Assembly (NCBI GenBank): GCA_964405405.1
Contig: CAYONT010000010.1
Coordinates: forward strand, 1-51,713
Direction: 5' to 3'
Source: CAMCYM01 sp964405405
Lineage (GTDB): Bacteria > Bacteroidota > Bacteroidia > Flavobacteriales_D > Sanyastnellaceae
DNA: 51,713 nucleotides
Below the pieces are notes generated by a model. That model was not told the origin of the DNA. It saw only the letters and a list, made by a program, of their open reading frames with translations, and searched no databases. The position numbers and the translations under genes were made by a program. Positions 42,307-51,710 of the stretch are shown piece after piece. How positions within the stretch are numbered: the first letter of the stretch is position 1; each line of letters starts with the position of its first letter.

Positions 42307-45300
42307 ATGTCTCAACAAAAGAACACGAAGCAGCTGACCAGCGACTTCAACTCGATCACGATCTCCTTGGCATCGCCTGAGCAGATTCTCCATGATTCGT
42401 TTGGGGAAGTCCTGAAGCCAGAGACCATCAATTACCGGACCTACAAACCCGAACGCGATGGCTTGTTCTGCGAGCGCATCTTCGGCCCGGTAAAAGATTT
42501 TGAATGCCACTGTGGCAAATACAAGCGCATCCGATACAAGGGAATCATCTGCGACCGTTGCGGCGTAGAGGTGACCGAGAAGAAGGTGCGCCGGGAAAGG
42601 ATGGGGCACATCCAACTCGTGGTGCCGGTGGCCCACATTTGGTACTTCAAGAGCCTTCCCAACAAGATTGGTTACCTCTTGGGTATGCCATCCAAGAAGT
42701 TGGACCAGATCATCTACTACGAGCGCTATGTCGTCATTCAACCCGGTGTGGCCTCAGCTGCAGGCGGGGGCGCGCTCGCCCAGGGTGACTTCTTGACCGA
42801 AGAAGAGTACTTGGACATCTTGGACACCTTGCCGAAAGAGAATCAGTACTTGGAGGACAAGGATCCCAATAAGTTCATCGCGAAGATGGGGGCCGAAGCC
42901 TTGTATGACCTCTTGGCGCAGTTGAATCTGGAGGATCTCAGTGCAGACCTGCGGGACCGGGCTTCCCAAGAAACCTCTCAACAACGGCGGACCGAATCCT
43001 TGAAGCGTCTGCAAGTGGTAGAGGCATTCCGGGAATCGAATGTTCGGATGAACAACCAGAACAAGCCCGAATGGATGATTGTGAAGGTGGTTCCCGTGAT
43101 TCCACCGGAGTTGCGTCCATTGGTTCCGCTTGATGGTGGCCGGTTCGCCACTTCCGATTTGAATGATTTGTACCGTCGGGTCATCATCCGGAACAACCGT
43201 CTCAAGCGATTGGTAGAGATCAAAGCCCCTGAGGTGATTCTGCGCAATGAGAAGCGGATGCTGCAGGAGGCTGTGGACAGTCTCTTCGACAACAGCCGGA
43301 AAGCCAGTGCGGTCAAGACAGAGAGCAACCGACCTCTGAAGTCCCTTTCGGACAGCTTGAAAGGGAAGCAAGGTCGATTCCGTCAGAATCTGCTCGGTAA
43401 GCGGGTCGACTACTCAGCACGTTCGGTCATCGTCGTTGGCCCTGATTTGAAGCTGCACGAGTGCGGACTGCCCAAGAACATGGCGGCGGAGCTCTACAAG
43501 CCGTTCATCATCCGGAAGATGATTGAACGCGGCATTGTGAAGACCGTTAAGTCGGCGAAGAAAATCGTTGACGCCAAGGATCCTGTGGTTTGGGATATTC
43601 TGGAGAACGTGATGAAGGGACATCCCGTGTTGCTGAACCGGGCACCGACGTTGCACCGTTTGGGCATCCAGTCCTTCCAGCCCAAGTTGATTGAGGGCAA
43701 GGCCATACAGTTGCACCCGCTGGCATGTACCGCCTTCAACGCTGACTTTGACGGAGACCAAATGGCCGTTCACCTGCCCCTTGGCAGTGCGGCCATCTTG
43801 GAGGCGCAGCTCCTCATGCTCGCCAGCCACAACATCCTCAACCCTGCGAACGGGGCGCCGATTGCAGTACCCTCCCAGGACATGGTTTTGGGGTTGTACT
43901 ACATCACCAAGGTCCGGAAGTCCACCCCAGAGTGGCCGGTGAAGGGCGAAGGTCGGGTCTGCTACTCCAGTGAGGAGGTTAAAATTGCGTACCAGGAGGG
44001 CAAGTTGGATCTCCACGCCGAGATCAAAGTGCGGTGGACCGATGCCAAGGGCAACACCTCGCTCATCGATACCACCACAGGTCGTGTCCTCTTCAACGAA
44101 TACGTACCCAAAGAAGCGGGATACATCAACGAACTGTTGACCAAGAAGTCGCTTCGGGGCATCATCTCGCACGTGCTGAATTGCACCAACGTTCCACGCG
44201 CGGCACAGTTCCTCGATGACATCAAGAACCTCGGGTTCTACATGGCGTTCAAAGGAGGTTTGTCCTTCAACTTGAACGACGTCATCATCCCGCCCGAAAA
44301 GGACAAGTTGGTGGCGCAAGCTACTGCCCAAGTGGCTGAAGTGATGGAGAACTATAACATGGGTCTCATCACGAACAACGAGCGTTACAACCAGATCATC
44401 GACATCTGGACCCACACGAACTCGCGGTTGACGAACATCCTGATGGATCGGATTGAGTCCGACAAGCAGGGCTTCAACTCGATTTACATGATGATGCACT
44501 CCGGTGCACGGGGGTCCAAGGAGCAGATTCGCCAGTTGTCCGGCATGCGGGGTTTGATGGCCAAACCGCAAAAGTCCAGTGCTACGGGCGGTCAGGACAT
44601 CATCGAGAACCCGATTTTGTCGAACTTCAAGGAGGGACTCTCGATTTTGGAGTACTTCATCTCGACCCACGGGGCGCGGAAAGGTTTGGCCGACACGGCA
44701 CTGAAGACGGCGGACGCCGGTTACCTGACCCGCCGATTGGTCGACGTGGCCCAAGACGTGATTGTGACGGAGGAAGACTGCCTGTCTTTGCGCGGGGTCA
44801 TTGCGACGCCGTTGCGGAAGAACGACGAGATCATCGAGGGCATTGGAGACCGGATCGAGGGCCGTGTGACGGTGAACGACATCGTACACCCCGTCACCGA
44901 AGAGGTGATGGTGGCCGCGGGTGAGGAAATCACACCATTGAAGGCCATCGACATTGAGAAAGCTGGGGTGGACGAAGTCGAAGTTCGTTCGGTGCTCACC
45001 TGCGAATCTCCGGTCGGCGTCTGCGTGAAGTGCTACGGCCGCAACCTAGCCACTGCACGGATGGTGCAGGTAGGGGAGGCCGTTGGGGTCATCGCCGCAC
45101 AGTCCATCGGCGAGCCGGGAACCCAGCTGACCCTGCGGACCTTCCACGTGGGCGGTACGGCATCGAAGATTTCGGACGAAAGCCAAATGACCGTCAAATT
45201 CGACGGTATTGCGGAGATCGATGACTTGCGTGAAGTCATCCGGATCAACGCCGAAGGAGAAAAGGAGCACGTAGTGGTTTCGCGTTCGGCCGAGTTCAAG

Positions 45301-46596
45301 GTCATCGATCCGGAGACTGGAATCGCACTTTCGACCACGGTTTTGCCTTACGGTTCGACCTTGACCAAGTTCGCAGGTGACAAGATCGCCAAGGGCGACT
45401 CGATTTGCTCTTGGGATCCTTACAACAACGTCATCATCAACGAAGAAGCGGGGCATGTCCGGTTCGACATGATCGAGGAGGGCATCACCTACCGCGAGGA
45501 GTTGGACGAGCAGACCGGCTTCCGCGAAATTGTGATCACGGAAACCAAAGACAAGCGCAAGAACCCGGCGATTCTGATTGTTTCGACCAAGGGCGAAGTG
45601 CTCAAGACGTACTCGGTGCCGGTGGGAGCCCACTTGGCCGTCAAAGATGGCGTCAAGGTAGGTGTAGGCCAAATCCTCTGCAAAATCCCCCGCGTTGCAG
45701 GCAAGTCGGGTGACATCACGGGCGGTCTGCCCCGCGTCACCGAATTGTTCGAAGCACGGAATCCGTCGAATCCGGCGGTCGTGGCTGAGGTGGATGGCAT
45801 CGTTACGTACGGAAAGATCAAGCGTGGCAACCGGGAAATCACGGTGACCTCGCGGGTCGGAGAGGAGTACAAGTACCTCGTTCCGTTGTCGAAGCACATC
45901 TTGGTGCAGGACAATGACTTCATCCGTGCGGGCATGCCGTTGTCGGATGGGGCCATCACCCCGACGGACATCTTGGACATCATGGGCCCAACAGCGGTTC
46001 AGGAATACATTGTGAACGAGATTCAGGATGTCTACCGACTGCAGGGTGTGAAAATCAATGACAAGCACTTCGAAGTGATTGTCCGTCAGATGATGAAGAA
46101 GGTCATTGTAGAGGAAGGAGGGCACTCGCGCTTCCTGGAGAATGCGGTGGTCGAGAAGGCGGACTTCCTCGAGGAGAACGACCGGCTCTTCGGCATGGTG
46201 GTCATCAAGGATGTGGGCGATGCGGAAGATCTGCGTCCCGGCAAGATGATCACGGCCCGCCAACTGCGGGACATCAACAGCTCTTTGCGCCGCCGGGACC
46301 TCCGTTTGGTGGTCGCAGAGGATGCAGTACCCGCTACGGCCCGCCCGTTGTTGCAGGGAATCACCCGTGCCTCGCTGCAGACGAAGTCTTTCATTTCGGC
46401 CGCATCCTTCCAGGAGACGACCAAGGTGTTGAACGAAGCTGCCGTCGCAGGCAAGCAGGACATGTTGAGCGGTCTCAAAGAGAACGTCATCGTTGGGCAC
46501 TTGATTCCAGCGGGTACGGGCACCCGGGCCTTCCTTCACAACAAGGTGACACCTGTGGGGTCTGCCGTGGAGAGCGTGGAGACGACGCTGGTCTGA
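42307..46596 (+). CDS. rpoC: DNA-directed RNA polymerase subunit beta'
   Basis: 1429 aa from the ATG at 42307 (MSQQKNTKQLTSDFNSITISLASPEQIL). A GTG at 42283 overlapping the rpoB stop would add eight residues and cannot be excluded. N-terminal zinc ribbon CHCGKYKRIRYKGIICDRCGVEV, catalytic NADFDGDQMAVH, bridge/trigger region, and second zinc site with CESPVGVCVKCYG. Complete to the C-terminus, followed by a strong terminator. Confidence 0.98.
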   Translation: MSQQKNTKQLTSDFNSITISLASPEQILHDSFGEVLKPETINYRTYKPERDGLFCERIFGPVKDFECHCGKYKRIRYKGIICDRCGVEVTEKKVRRERMGHIQLVVPVAHIWYFKSLPNKIGYLLGMPSKKLDQIIYYERYVVIQPGVASAAGGGALAQGDFLTEEEYLDILDTLPKENQYLEDKDPNKFIAKMGAEALYDLLAQLNLEDLSADLRDRASQETSQQRRTESLKRLQVVEAFRESNVRMNNQNKPEWMIVKVVPVIPPELRPLVPLDGGRFATSDLNDLYRRVIIRNNRLKRLVEIKAPEVILRNEKRMLQEAVDSLFDNSRKASAVKTESNRPLKSLSDSLKGKQGRFRQNLLGKRVDYSARSVIVVGPDLKLHECGLPKNMAAELYKPFIIRKMIERGIVKTVKSAKKIVDAKDPVVWDILENVMKGHPVLLNRAPTLHRLGIQSFQPKLIEGKAIQLHPLACTAFNADFDGDQMAVHLPLGSAAILEAQLLMLASHNILNPANGAPIAVPSQDMVLGLYYITKVRKSTPEWPVKGEGRVCYSSEEVKIAYQEGKLDLHAEIKVRWTDAKGNTSLIDTTTGRVLFNEYVPKEAGYINELLTKKSLRGIISHVLNCTNVPRAAQFLDDIKNLGFYMAFKGGLSFNLNDVIIPPEKDKLVAQATAQVAEVMENYNMGLITNNERYNQIIDIWTHTNSRLTNILMDRIESDKQGFNSIYMMMHSGARGSKEQIRQLSGMRGLMAKPQKSSATGGQDIIENPILSNFKEGLSILEYFISTHGARKGLADTALKTADAGYLTRRLVDVAQDVIVTEEDCLSLRGVIATPLRKNDEIIEGIGDRIEGRVTVNDIVHPVTEEVMVAAGEEITPLKAIDIEKAGVDEVEVRSVLTCESPVGVCVKCYGRNLATARMVQVGEAVGVIAAQSIGEPGTQLTLRTFHVGGTASKISDESQMTVKFDGIAEIDDLREVIRINAEGEKEHVVVSRSAEFKVIDPETGIALSTTVLPYGSTLTKFAGDKIAKGDSICSWDPYNNVIINEEAGHVRFDMIEEGITYREELDEQTGFREIVITETKDKRKNPAILIVSTKGEVLKTYSVPVGAHLAVKDGVKVGVGQILCKIPRVAGKSGDITGGLPRVTELFEARNPSNPAVVAEVDGIVTYGKIKRGNREITVTSRVGEEYKYLVPLSKHILVQDNDFIRAGMPLSDGAITPTDILDIMGPTAVQEYIVNEIQDVYRLQGVKINDKHFEVIVRQMMKKVIVEEGGHSRFLENAVVEKADFLEENDRLFGMVVIKDVGDAEDLRPGKMITARQLRDINSSLRRRDLRLVVAEDAVPATARPLLQGITRASLQTKSFISAASFQETTKVLNEAAVAGKQDMLSGLKENVIVGHLIPAGTGTRAFLHNKVTPVGSAVESVETTLV

Positions 46597-46645
46597 GCCG
46601 TTGGCGTGAGCCTATGACACGGGGGCAACCGAGTCCCCGAGAAAG

Positions 46646-46682
46646 AAAAAAGGGGCGGCCGCAAGGACCGCCCCTTTTTTTT
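46646..46682. terminator. Bidirectional intrinsic terminator after rpoC
   Basis: GGGGCGG (46652-46658) pairs with CCGCCCC (46668-46674), flanked by six A on one side and eight T on the other. It can end rpoC transcripts on the plus strand and the convergent gene on the minus strand. Confidence 0.92.
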
Positions 46683-46704
46683 GCCAGGAAGGAGGGGGCC
46701 TGCC

Positions 46705-48198
46705 TCAGTCGTCAGCTTGCCCGATGGCGCGGGCCGCCGCGTCGGCGGGGTTGGCGACAACAGCCTCCCGGGCGGAACCGTCGGGGAGACCGCAGAAACC
46801 GAAGAGACACTTGTCTTTGATGATTTGGTCTACGAAGTCTGGAACCATCGATTCCCAACCGCTGTGGCCCGCCTTGATGAGACGGAGGGCCTCCGTGCTG
46901 AAAATGTTGAGCACCGCGGGATCGTAGTCCTCGATGTCCACGATGCGCTTGTTGAACCGGAGGTACTCGAGCAGGGGCTGCATGCGCGGATGCACGGGCG
47001 TGTTCGTCGATGTCCACAGGGCCCCAGAAGAGGGATCGAGCCAGGGGTACAGGTAGATCTTCAAGTCTCGTGAGAACAGGATGCCGAAGGATTCCAAGAT
47101 GCCTCCGTTGAGATCCCGGTAGTACTTCTCGTTGAAAATCTCCGCCAACACATTCGCCCCCAGGATGATGCCCATGCGCTTGGTCGAGTGCCGGGAGAAG
47201 AACTCCACCAGTTTGTAGTACTTCTGGTAGTTGGAGATGAGGACGGTTTGGCCGATGGAGCAGAGGATGTCCGCCCGATCGAGGAAGTCTTGTTCGTCGA
47301 TGTCTCCTCCTGCGCTCAGGTTGTTGAGCGTGATTTCGAAGAGGACTTGGAGGTTGTCCGGGTCGACCTTCGACTCCTGCTTGAACCGTCGCAACCCTTT
47401 GGCAATCATGTCGATGTTCACCTTGGTGACGGGCCGGAAGGAACCCCGGATGGCGAGGATGTTCTTCTTGTACAGGACATCTGAGGCCTGCAGGTTGCGC
47501 CCATCCGGGGAGAAGATGACCGCGTCGGTCATGCCGTTCTTCACCAGTTGCAGGGAGAGGAGGCGGTTGTCTACGTCGGCAAAATCCGGCCCATTCATCT
47601 GGATCATGTCGATTTCCACCTGGCTGCGGTCCAGCTCGTCGTACAATGATTGGAGCAGATCCTTCGGCCGCTTGTGGAGGAACATGCATCCGTAGAGCAG
47701 GTTGACTCCGAGGATGCCCGTGGTTTGCTGCTGGAGCAGGGCATCTTGTTCGTGCAGGCGGGCATGCAAGATGACTTCGCTGGGCGGGCGGTTGGGGGCC
47801 GTCTGAAACTTGACGCCCATCCAACCATGTCCTTGGATGGTCTTGTGGAAGTTGATGGTTGCCACCGTATCCGCAAACGCGAAGAACATCTTGTTCGGGT
47901 GGGCTTTGGGGTCAAGTCGCTCCAAAATGAGCTGGTACTCATAGTCCAGCATCTTCACCAGGCGCGCCTCGCACACATACCGCCCCTTCTCCTCCTTGCC
48001 GTAGATGGCGTCCGAGAAGTCCTTGTCGTATGCAGAAATGGCCTTCGCAATCGTGCCGGAAGCACCGCCGGCGCGGAAGAAATGGCGCACCACCTCCTGA
48101 CCCGCACCGATTTCTGCAAACGTGCCGTAGATGTCCTGGTTGAGGTTGATGCGCAGCGCCTTTTGCTTCGCGGAGAGGATGACGCGGTTCGGATCCAC
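46705..48198 (-). CDS. Conserved protein of unknown function (about 500 aa, Bacteroidota type)
   Basis: 497 aa, soluble, no signal peptide. I recognise the family by MDPNRVILSAKQKALRINLNQDIYGTFAEIGAGQEVVRHFFRAGGASGTIAKAISAYDKDFSDAIYG, FFAFADTVATINF…GHGWMGVKFQ, ILGVNLLYGC and AIRGSFRPVT. Relatives are widely but inconsistently labelled in databases (for example nicotinate-nucleotide adenylyltransferase or TonB-dependent receptor) without a matching catalytic motif that I can see. The FAEIGAGQEV…GG-SGT segment is Gly-rich and may bind a nucleotide. Starts at GTG 48198; an exact TAAATTTG -7 box lies 21 nt upstream. Divergent from the PhnP-like gene. Confidence 0.8.
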   Translation of the reverse strand: MDPNRVILSAKQKALRINLNQDIYGTFAEIGAGQEVVRHFFRAGGASGTIAKAISAYDKDFSDAIYGKEEKGRYVCEARLVKMLDYEYQLILERLDPKAHPNKMFFAFADTVATINFHKTIQGHGWMGVKFQTAPNRPPSEVILHARLHEQDALLQQQTTGILGVNLLYGCMFLHKRPKDLLQSLYDELDRSQVEIDMIQMNGPDFADVDNRLLSLQLVKNGMTDAVIFSPDGRNLQASDVLYKKNILAIRGSFRPVTKVNIDMIAKGLRRFKQESKVDPDNLQVLFEITLNNLSAGGDIDEQDFLDRADILCSIGQTVLISNYQKYYKLVEFFSRHSTKRMGIILGANVLAEIFNEKYYRDLNGGILESFGILFSRDLKIYLYPWLDPSSGALWTSTNTPVHPRMQPLLEYLRFNKRIVDIEDYDPAVLNIFSTEALRLIKAGHSGWESMVPDFVDQIIKDKCLFGFCGLPDGSAREAVVANPADAAARAIGQADD

Positions 48199-48219
48199 GG
48201 TCAGAGGGATTGGTTAGGC

Positions 48220-48227
48220 CAAATTTA
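48220..48227 (-). promoter_or_regulatory. -7 promoter element TAAATTTG (minus strand)
   Basis: Perfect TANNTTTG followed by GCC, 21 nt upstream of the GTG at 48198. No -33 TTTG at the expected spacing. Confidence 0.5.
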
Positions 48228-48264
48228 CAACTTCCCCACGCACCGCAGGATGTACCTTCGCTGT

Positions 48265-49080
48265 ATGCGGCTGGGTTTGGCTTTTTTGGGTACAGGTACT
48301 TCGCAAGGGGTTCCGCTCATCGGATGTGGTTGTGCGGTTTGCACCTCCACGGATCCGCGGGATGCCCGTTTGCGGACGTCGGTGATGTTGACGCTGGGGG
48401 AGGGGATTTTTGTCATCGACAGCGGTCCGGATTTTCGTCAGCAGATGCTCCGCATGGGGGTGCGTCGGCTGGATGGCATCGTGTACACGCACGAACACAA
48501 GGACCACGTGGCGGGGATGGATGATGTTCGGGCGTTCAATCACCTGAACGGAGGGGACGTCAGGCTCTTCGTCACGGAGCGGGTGGAGGCGGCGCTCCGG
48601 CGGGAGTTCCACTATGCTTTTTCGGACGATCCCTACCCGGGGGTCCCCCGGGTGGCACCGCACCGAATCGACGATTCCCCTTTTCAACTGGGCGGCGCGG
48701 CCTGGTGGCCGCTGCCTCTGCGCCACCTGTCCCTCCCGGTCCTGGGGTTCCGGCTGGGAGGACTGGGTTACGTCACGGACGCCAATGCCCTCGAGCCCCT
48801 CGCTTGGGAGCGCCTTTCGGGAGTTGATACGCTCGTGATCAATGCGTTGCGCCGTACTCCCCATCCCTCCCACTTCACGCTCGACGAGGCGCTCGAGGTC
48901 ATCCGCCGCGTGGCCCCACGCCGGGCCTACCTCACCCACTTGAGTCACCAGATGGGGCGCCACGCGGACCTCGACCTCGAACTCCCCCCCGGCGTCTTCG
49001 TCGCCTACGACGGCCTCCAGATCGAGGTCGAGGGTCCGGACTGGCGTCCGGAGGAGGTGGTCCGAGGGTTCGATGGCTAG
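48265..49080 (+). CDS. MBL-fold metallohydrolase, PhnP-like
   Basis: 271 aa. LAFLGTGTSQGVPLIGCGCAVCTSTDPRDARLRTS is the PhnP-type N-terminus, with the extra Cys cluster seen in that group. The dinuclear metal motif HxHxDH is H76, H78, D80, H81 (YTHEHKDHVAGMDD); later ligands appear as LRHLS, GYVTDAN and the C-terminal LTHLSHQMGRH. PhnP is a cyclic phosphodiesterase, but no phosphonate genes are here, so the substrate is open. ATG 48265 fits the family; ATG 48250 would add five residues. Confidence 0.88.
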   Translation: MRLGLAFLGTGTSQGVPLIGCGCAVCTSTDPRDARLRTSVMLTLGEGIFVIDSGPDFRQQMLRMGVRRLDGIVYTHEHKDHVAGMDDVRAFNHLNGGDVRLFVTERVEAALRREFHYAFSDDPYPGVPRVAPHRIDDSPFQLGGAAWWPLPLRHLSLPVLGFRLGGLGYVTDANALEPLAWERLSGVDTLVINALRRTPHPSHFTLDEALEVIRRVAPRRAYLTHLSHQMGRHADLDLELPPGVFVAYDGLQIEVEGPDWRPEEVVRGFDG

Positions 49081-49330
49081 CCGCCGCCGCGGCTTCGCCG
49101 CGGGAAACAGCGCGGCTTCGCCGCGGGAAACAGGAGATAGGAGATGCCGCGGCTGCGCCGCGGGAGATAGGAGATGCCGCCGCTCCGCGGCTGCGCCTCA
49201 CCTTGTTTCCGTCTGAGTAGGAAATCCGGAGCTGCCGGGCCGATATTGCGTGCCACAATTCCAACCCTAGAACCGATTTCCCGCGCGGAGCGCGGAATTT
49301 CCCATCTCAGCGCGCGGAGCGCGCGAATCT
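49081..49330. repeat. Cluster of GC-rich short palindromes with purine-rich spacers
   Basis: Repeated hairpins with three-base loops: CCGCGGC-TTC-GCCGCGG, CGCGGC-TTC-GCCGCG, CCGCGGC-TGC-GCCGCGG, then CGCGC-GGA-GCGCG and GCGCGC-GGA-GCGCGC just before the next gene. Between them lie GGGAAACAG and GGGAGATAGGAGATG spacers. Same design as the array at 2167-2563 (three-base loop, GAAAC/GTTTC next to it). No gene is visible in these 250 bases. Confidence 0.75.
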
Positions 49331-49339
49331 CCTGACCCC

Positions 49340-50271
49340 ATGCCCCTCCCGACCCGATGGATTTTGAACGGGGTGCTGATGCCCCTGTCGCGGCTGCCGG
49401 CACCGTTGATGTACGCTTTGTCGCGGGGTTTGGCCTGGGGGCTTGGGTCGGTGGTGGGGTACCGGAGGAAGGTGGTGGAGACCCAGTTGGGCCGAGCTTT
49501 TCCGGCGTGGGGGCCGGGGGAGGTGCGGGCCGTTTCGCGGGCTTTTTACCGGAATTTTGCGGACATCGTGGTGGAGTCGGTGCGCCATTTTACCATGGGG
49601 GAGGCGGAGGCCCAGCGCCGCATGCGGTACGAGGGGACGGAGTGCCTGGAGGCCTTTCACCGGGCGGGACGGCACGTGGTGGTGGCCGGGGGCCACATGA
49701 ACAACTGGGAACTCTACGCGCTGACGGCGGACCGCCCGGTGTCGCATCAGGTGACAGCGATTTACAAACGGTTGGCGGACCCCGTCATGGACGAAGCCAT
49801 GCGGAAGACCCGGGAGCGGCTGGGGTTGAAGATGGTGCCGACCGTGGAGGCCCAAGCTTGGGCGGCGGCGCACCTGCAGCCCGAAGCGCGGCCCCTGCAG
49901 GCGGTGGTTTTCGGGTTTGACCAGAGCCCGGCCGATCCGCGGAAGTCGTGGTGGACGACCTTTTTGAATCAGGAAACGGCGTGGTACTTTGGTTTGGAGA
50001 AATTGGCCTGTCAATACAACCTTCCAGTGGTGTATGGCCAAATCAAGCGCACCCACCGCGGCCATTACGTGACGCGCTACGAGGTGCTCGTCGCGGAGCC
50101 GGCCCTGTGCGCCGAGGGCGATGTGCTGCGGGCCTGCATCGATCGGCTGGAGCGGGACATCCGGGAGCGGCCGGCGGAATGGCTGTGGACGCACAAGCGA
50201 TGGAAGCACCGCCGGCCGGAGGGGGCGCCGCTGCACGGGCGGGAGCGCGGGACCGGGGTCGGGACGGGGAC
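49340..50271 (+). CDS. Lysophospholipid/lipid A acyltransferase (LpxL/HtrB family), 3' end in gap
   Basis: 311 residues visible. N-terminal membrane anchor region (ILNGVLMPLSRLPAPLMYALSRGLAWGLG), then the acyltransferase domain with the H-x4-E dyad at H119 and E124 (GGHMNNWELYA), IYKRLADPVMDEAMRKTRERLG, the FGFDQSPAD site and WWTTFLNQETAWYFGLEKLA. It ends in ERPAEWLWTHKRWKHRRPEG, which is where this family normally stops. The last 20 codons run into a G-rich repeat and the 100-N gap, so the true stop is not seen. Likely adds a secondary acyl chain to lipid A. Confidence 0.88.
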
Positions 50272-50371
50272 NNNNNNNNNNNNNNNNNNNNNNNNNNNNN
50301 NNNNNNNNNNNNNNNNNNNNNNNNNNNNNNNNNNNNNNNNNNNNNNNNNNNNNNNNNNNNNNNNNNNNNNN
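50272..50371. other. Assembly gap (100 N)
   Basis: Exactly 100 N. Both flanks carry GACCGGGGTCGGGAC-like repeats (50250-50271 and 50372-50388), so the gap probably comes from a collapsed G-rich tandem repeat. Confidence 0.99.
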
Positions 50372-50403
50372 GGTCGGGACCGGGGTTCAACGGGACGAGG
50401 AGG

Positions 50404-51702
50404 ATGGAAGGGTCGGCTGAGCTCGGACCGCTCGCGGAGCGCATGCGCCCCCGGAGCCTCGACGACTACGTGGGGCAGGGGCACCTCGTGGGCCCGGATG
50501 CGCTGCTGCGCCGCTCCCTGCGCGGGGGTGGCCCCCTGCCTTCCATGGTCCTGTGGGGCCCGCCGGGCGTAGGCAAAACCAGCCTCGCCCGCATCCTGGC
50601 CGAGTCGACCGGCAAGCCCTTCTTCCAGCTGAGTGCGATTCACAGCGGTGTGAAGGACGTGCGCGACGCCATCGCGGCGGCACGCCCCCAGGGACTCTTC
50701 GCCGGTCGGGCCATCCTCTTCATCGACGAAATCCACCGGTTCTCGAAGGCCCAGCAGGACAGCCTTCTGGCGGCGGTCGAGCAGGGTTGGGTGACCCTGA
50801 TCGGCGCCACGACGGAGAACCCCAGTTTTGAGGTCATCCCGGCTTTGCTGAGCCGGTGCCAGGTGTACAGCCTGCAGCCGCTGTCGGAGGCGGAGCTGCG
50901 GACCCTGGTGGACCGGGTGCTGGCGGAGGACGTGGTTTGGTCGCGCCAGCCGGCCGGGGTCGAGGTGGCTCCGGAGGCCTGGGCGGGCCTGCTGCGGGCC
51001 AGCGGGGGCGATGCCCGGCGCCTGCTCAACGTGCTGGAACTCGTGCTCGAAGCCCAGCGGGCCGCCGGGGCCCATCCGCTGCGGGTCACCGACGAAGCCG
51101 TTGTGGATGCAGTCCAAACCTTCACCCTCCACCACGCCACCGAGGACCACTTCGACCTGCTCTCAGCCCTCATCAAAAGCATCCGCGCCAGCGACGCCCA
51201 GGCCTCGGTGTACTATCTCGCGCGCCTCATCGCAGGGGGTGAGGACGCCAAGGTGGTGGCCCGACGGCTGGTGGTGGCCGCAGCGGAGGACATTGGGCTC
51301 GCGAATCCCACGGCGTTGGTGCTGGCTACGGCGACCTTCCAGGCCATCGAGCGCATCGGGATGCCGGAGGGGCGGATTCCGTTGTCTGAGTGTGTATTGT
51401 ATTTGGCCTGCAGTGCGAAGGGAAATGGGGCTTACCGGGCGATCGACGCGGCGCTGGCGGAGGTGGCCCGTTCGGGTGCGCTGCCGGTTCCGATGGCGTT
51501 GCGCAATGCGCCGACGCAGCTGATGAAGGACGCGGGATATGGAGCGGGGTACCGCTACGACCACGATTTCCCGGGGGGATTCAGTGGGCAGCAGTGCATG
51601 CCGGAGGGGCTGGAGGGACGTCGGTTCTTCGAACCCGGGGACTCCCCGAAGGAGCGGGCCATGGCGCAGGAGCAGGAGCGGCTCTGGGGAAAGCGCGGCT
51701 GA
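50404..51702 (+). CDS. rarA: Replication-associated recombination protein A (RarA/MgsA AAA+ ATPase)
   Basis: 432 aa. AAA+ ATPase acting at stalled forks, with SSB as partner in E. coli. LAERMRPRSLDDYVGQGHLVGP at the start, Walker A GPPGVGKT at 52-59, Walker B FIDEIH with D107-E108, sensor-1 ATTENPSFEV, SRCQVY, and the C-terminal tetramerisation domain (HFDLLSALIKSIRASDAQASVYYLARLI…AAEDIGLANP…AYRAIDAALAEV). ATG at 50404 gives the family start; it lies 33 nt after the gap, so promoter and linkage to the acyltransferase cannot be judged. The stop codon falls inside a GC hairpin. Confidence 0.95.
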   Translation: MEGSAELGPLAERMRPRSLDDYVGQGHLVGPDALLRRSLRGGGPLPSMVLWGPPGVGKTSLARILAESTGKPFFQLSAIHSGVKDVRDAIAAARPQGLFAGRAILFIDEIHRFSKAQQDSLLAAVEQGWVTLIGATTENPSFEVIPALLSRCQVYSLQPLSEAELRTLVDRVLAEDVVWSRQPAGVEVAPEAWAGLLRASGGDARRLLNVLELVLEAQRAAGAHPLRVTDEAVVDAVQTFTLHHATEDHFDLLSALIKSIRASDAQASVYYLARLIAGGEDAKVVARRLVVAAAEDIGLANPTALVLATATFQAIERIGMPEGRIPLSECVLYLACSAKGNGAYRAIDAALAEVARSGALPVPMALRNAPTQLMKDAGYGAGYRYDHDFPGGFSGQQCMPEGLEGRRFFEPGDSPKERAMAQEQERLWGKRG

Positions 51703-51710
51703 GCCGCGCG
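51693..51710. repeat. GC hairpin across the rarA stop
   Basis: GCGCGGCT followed after one G by AGCCGCGC, another near-perfect short palindrome of the kind clustered at 49081-49330, here including the stop codon. The window ends 3 bases later (GAGA follows as in other copies). Confidence 0.5.
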
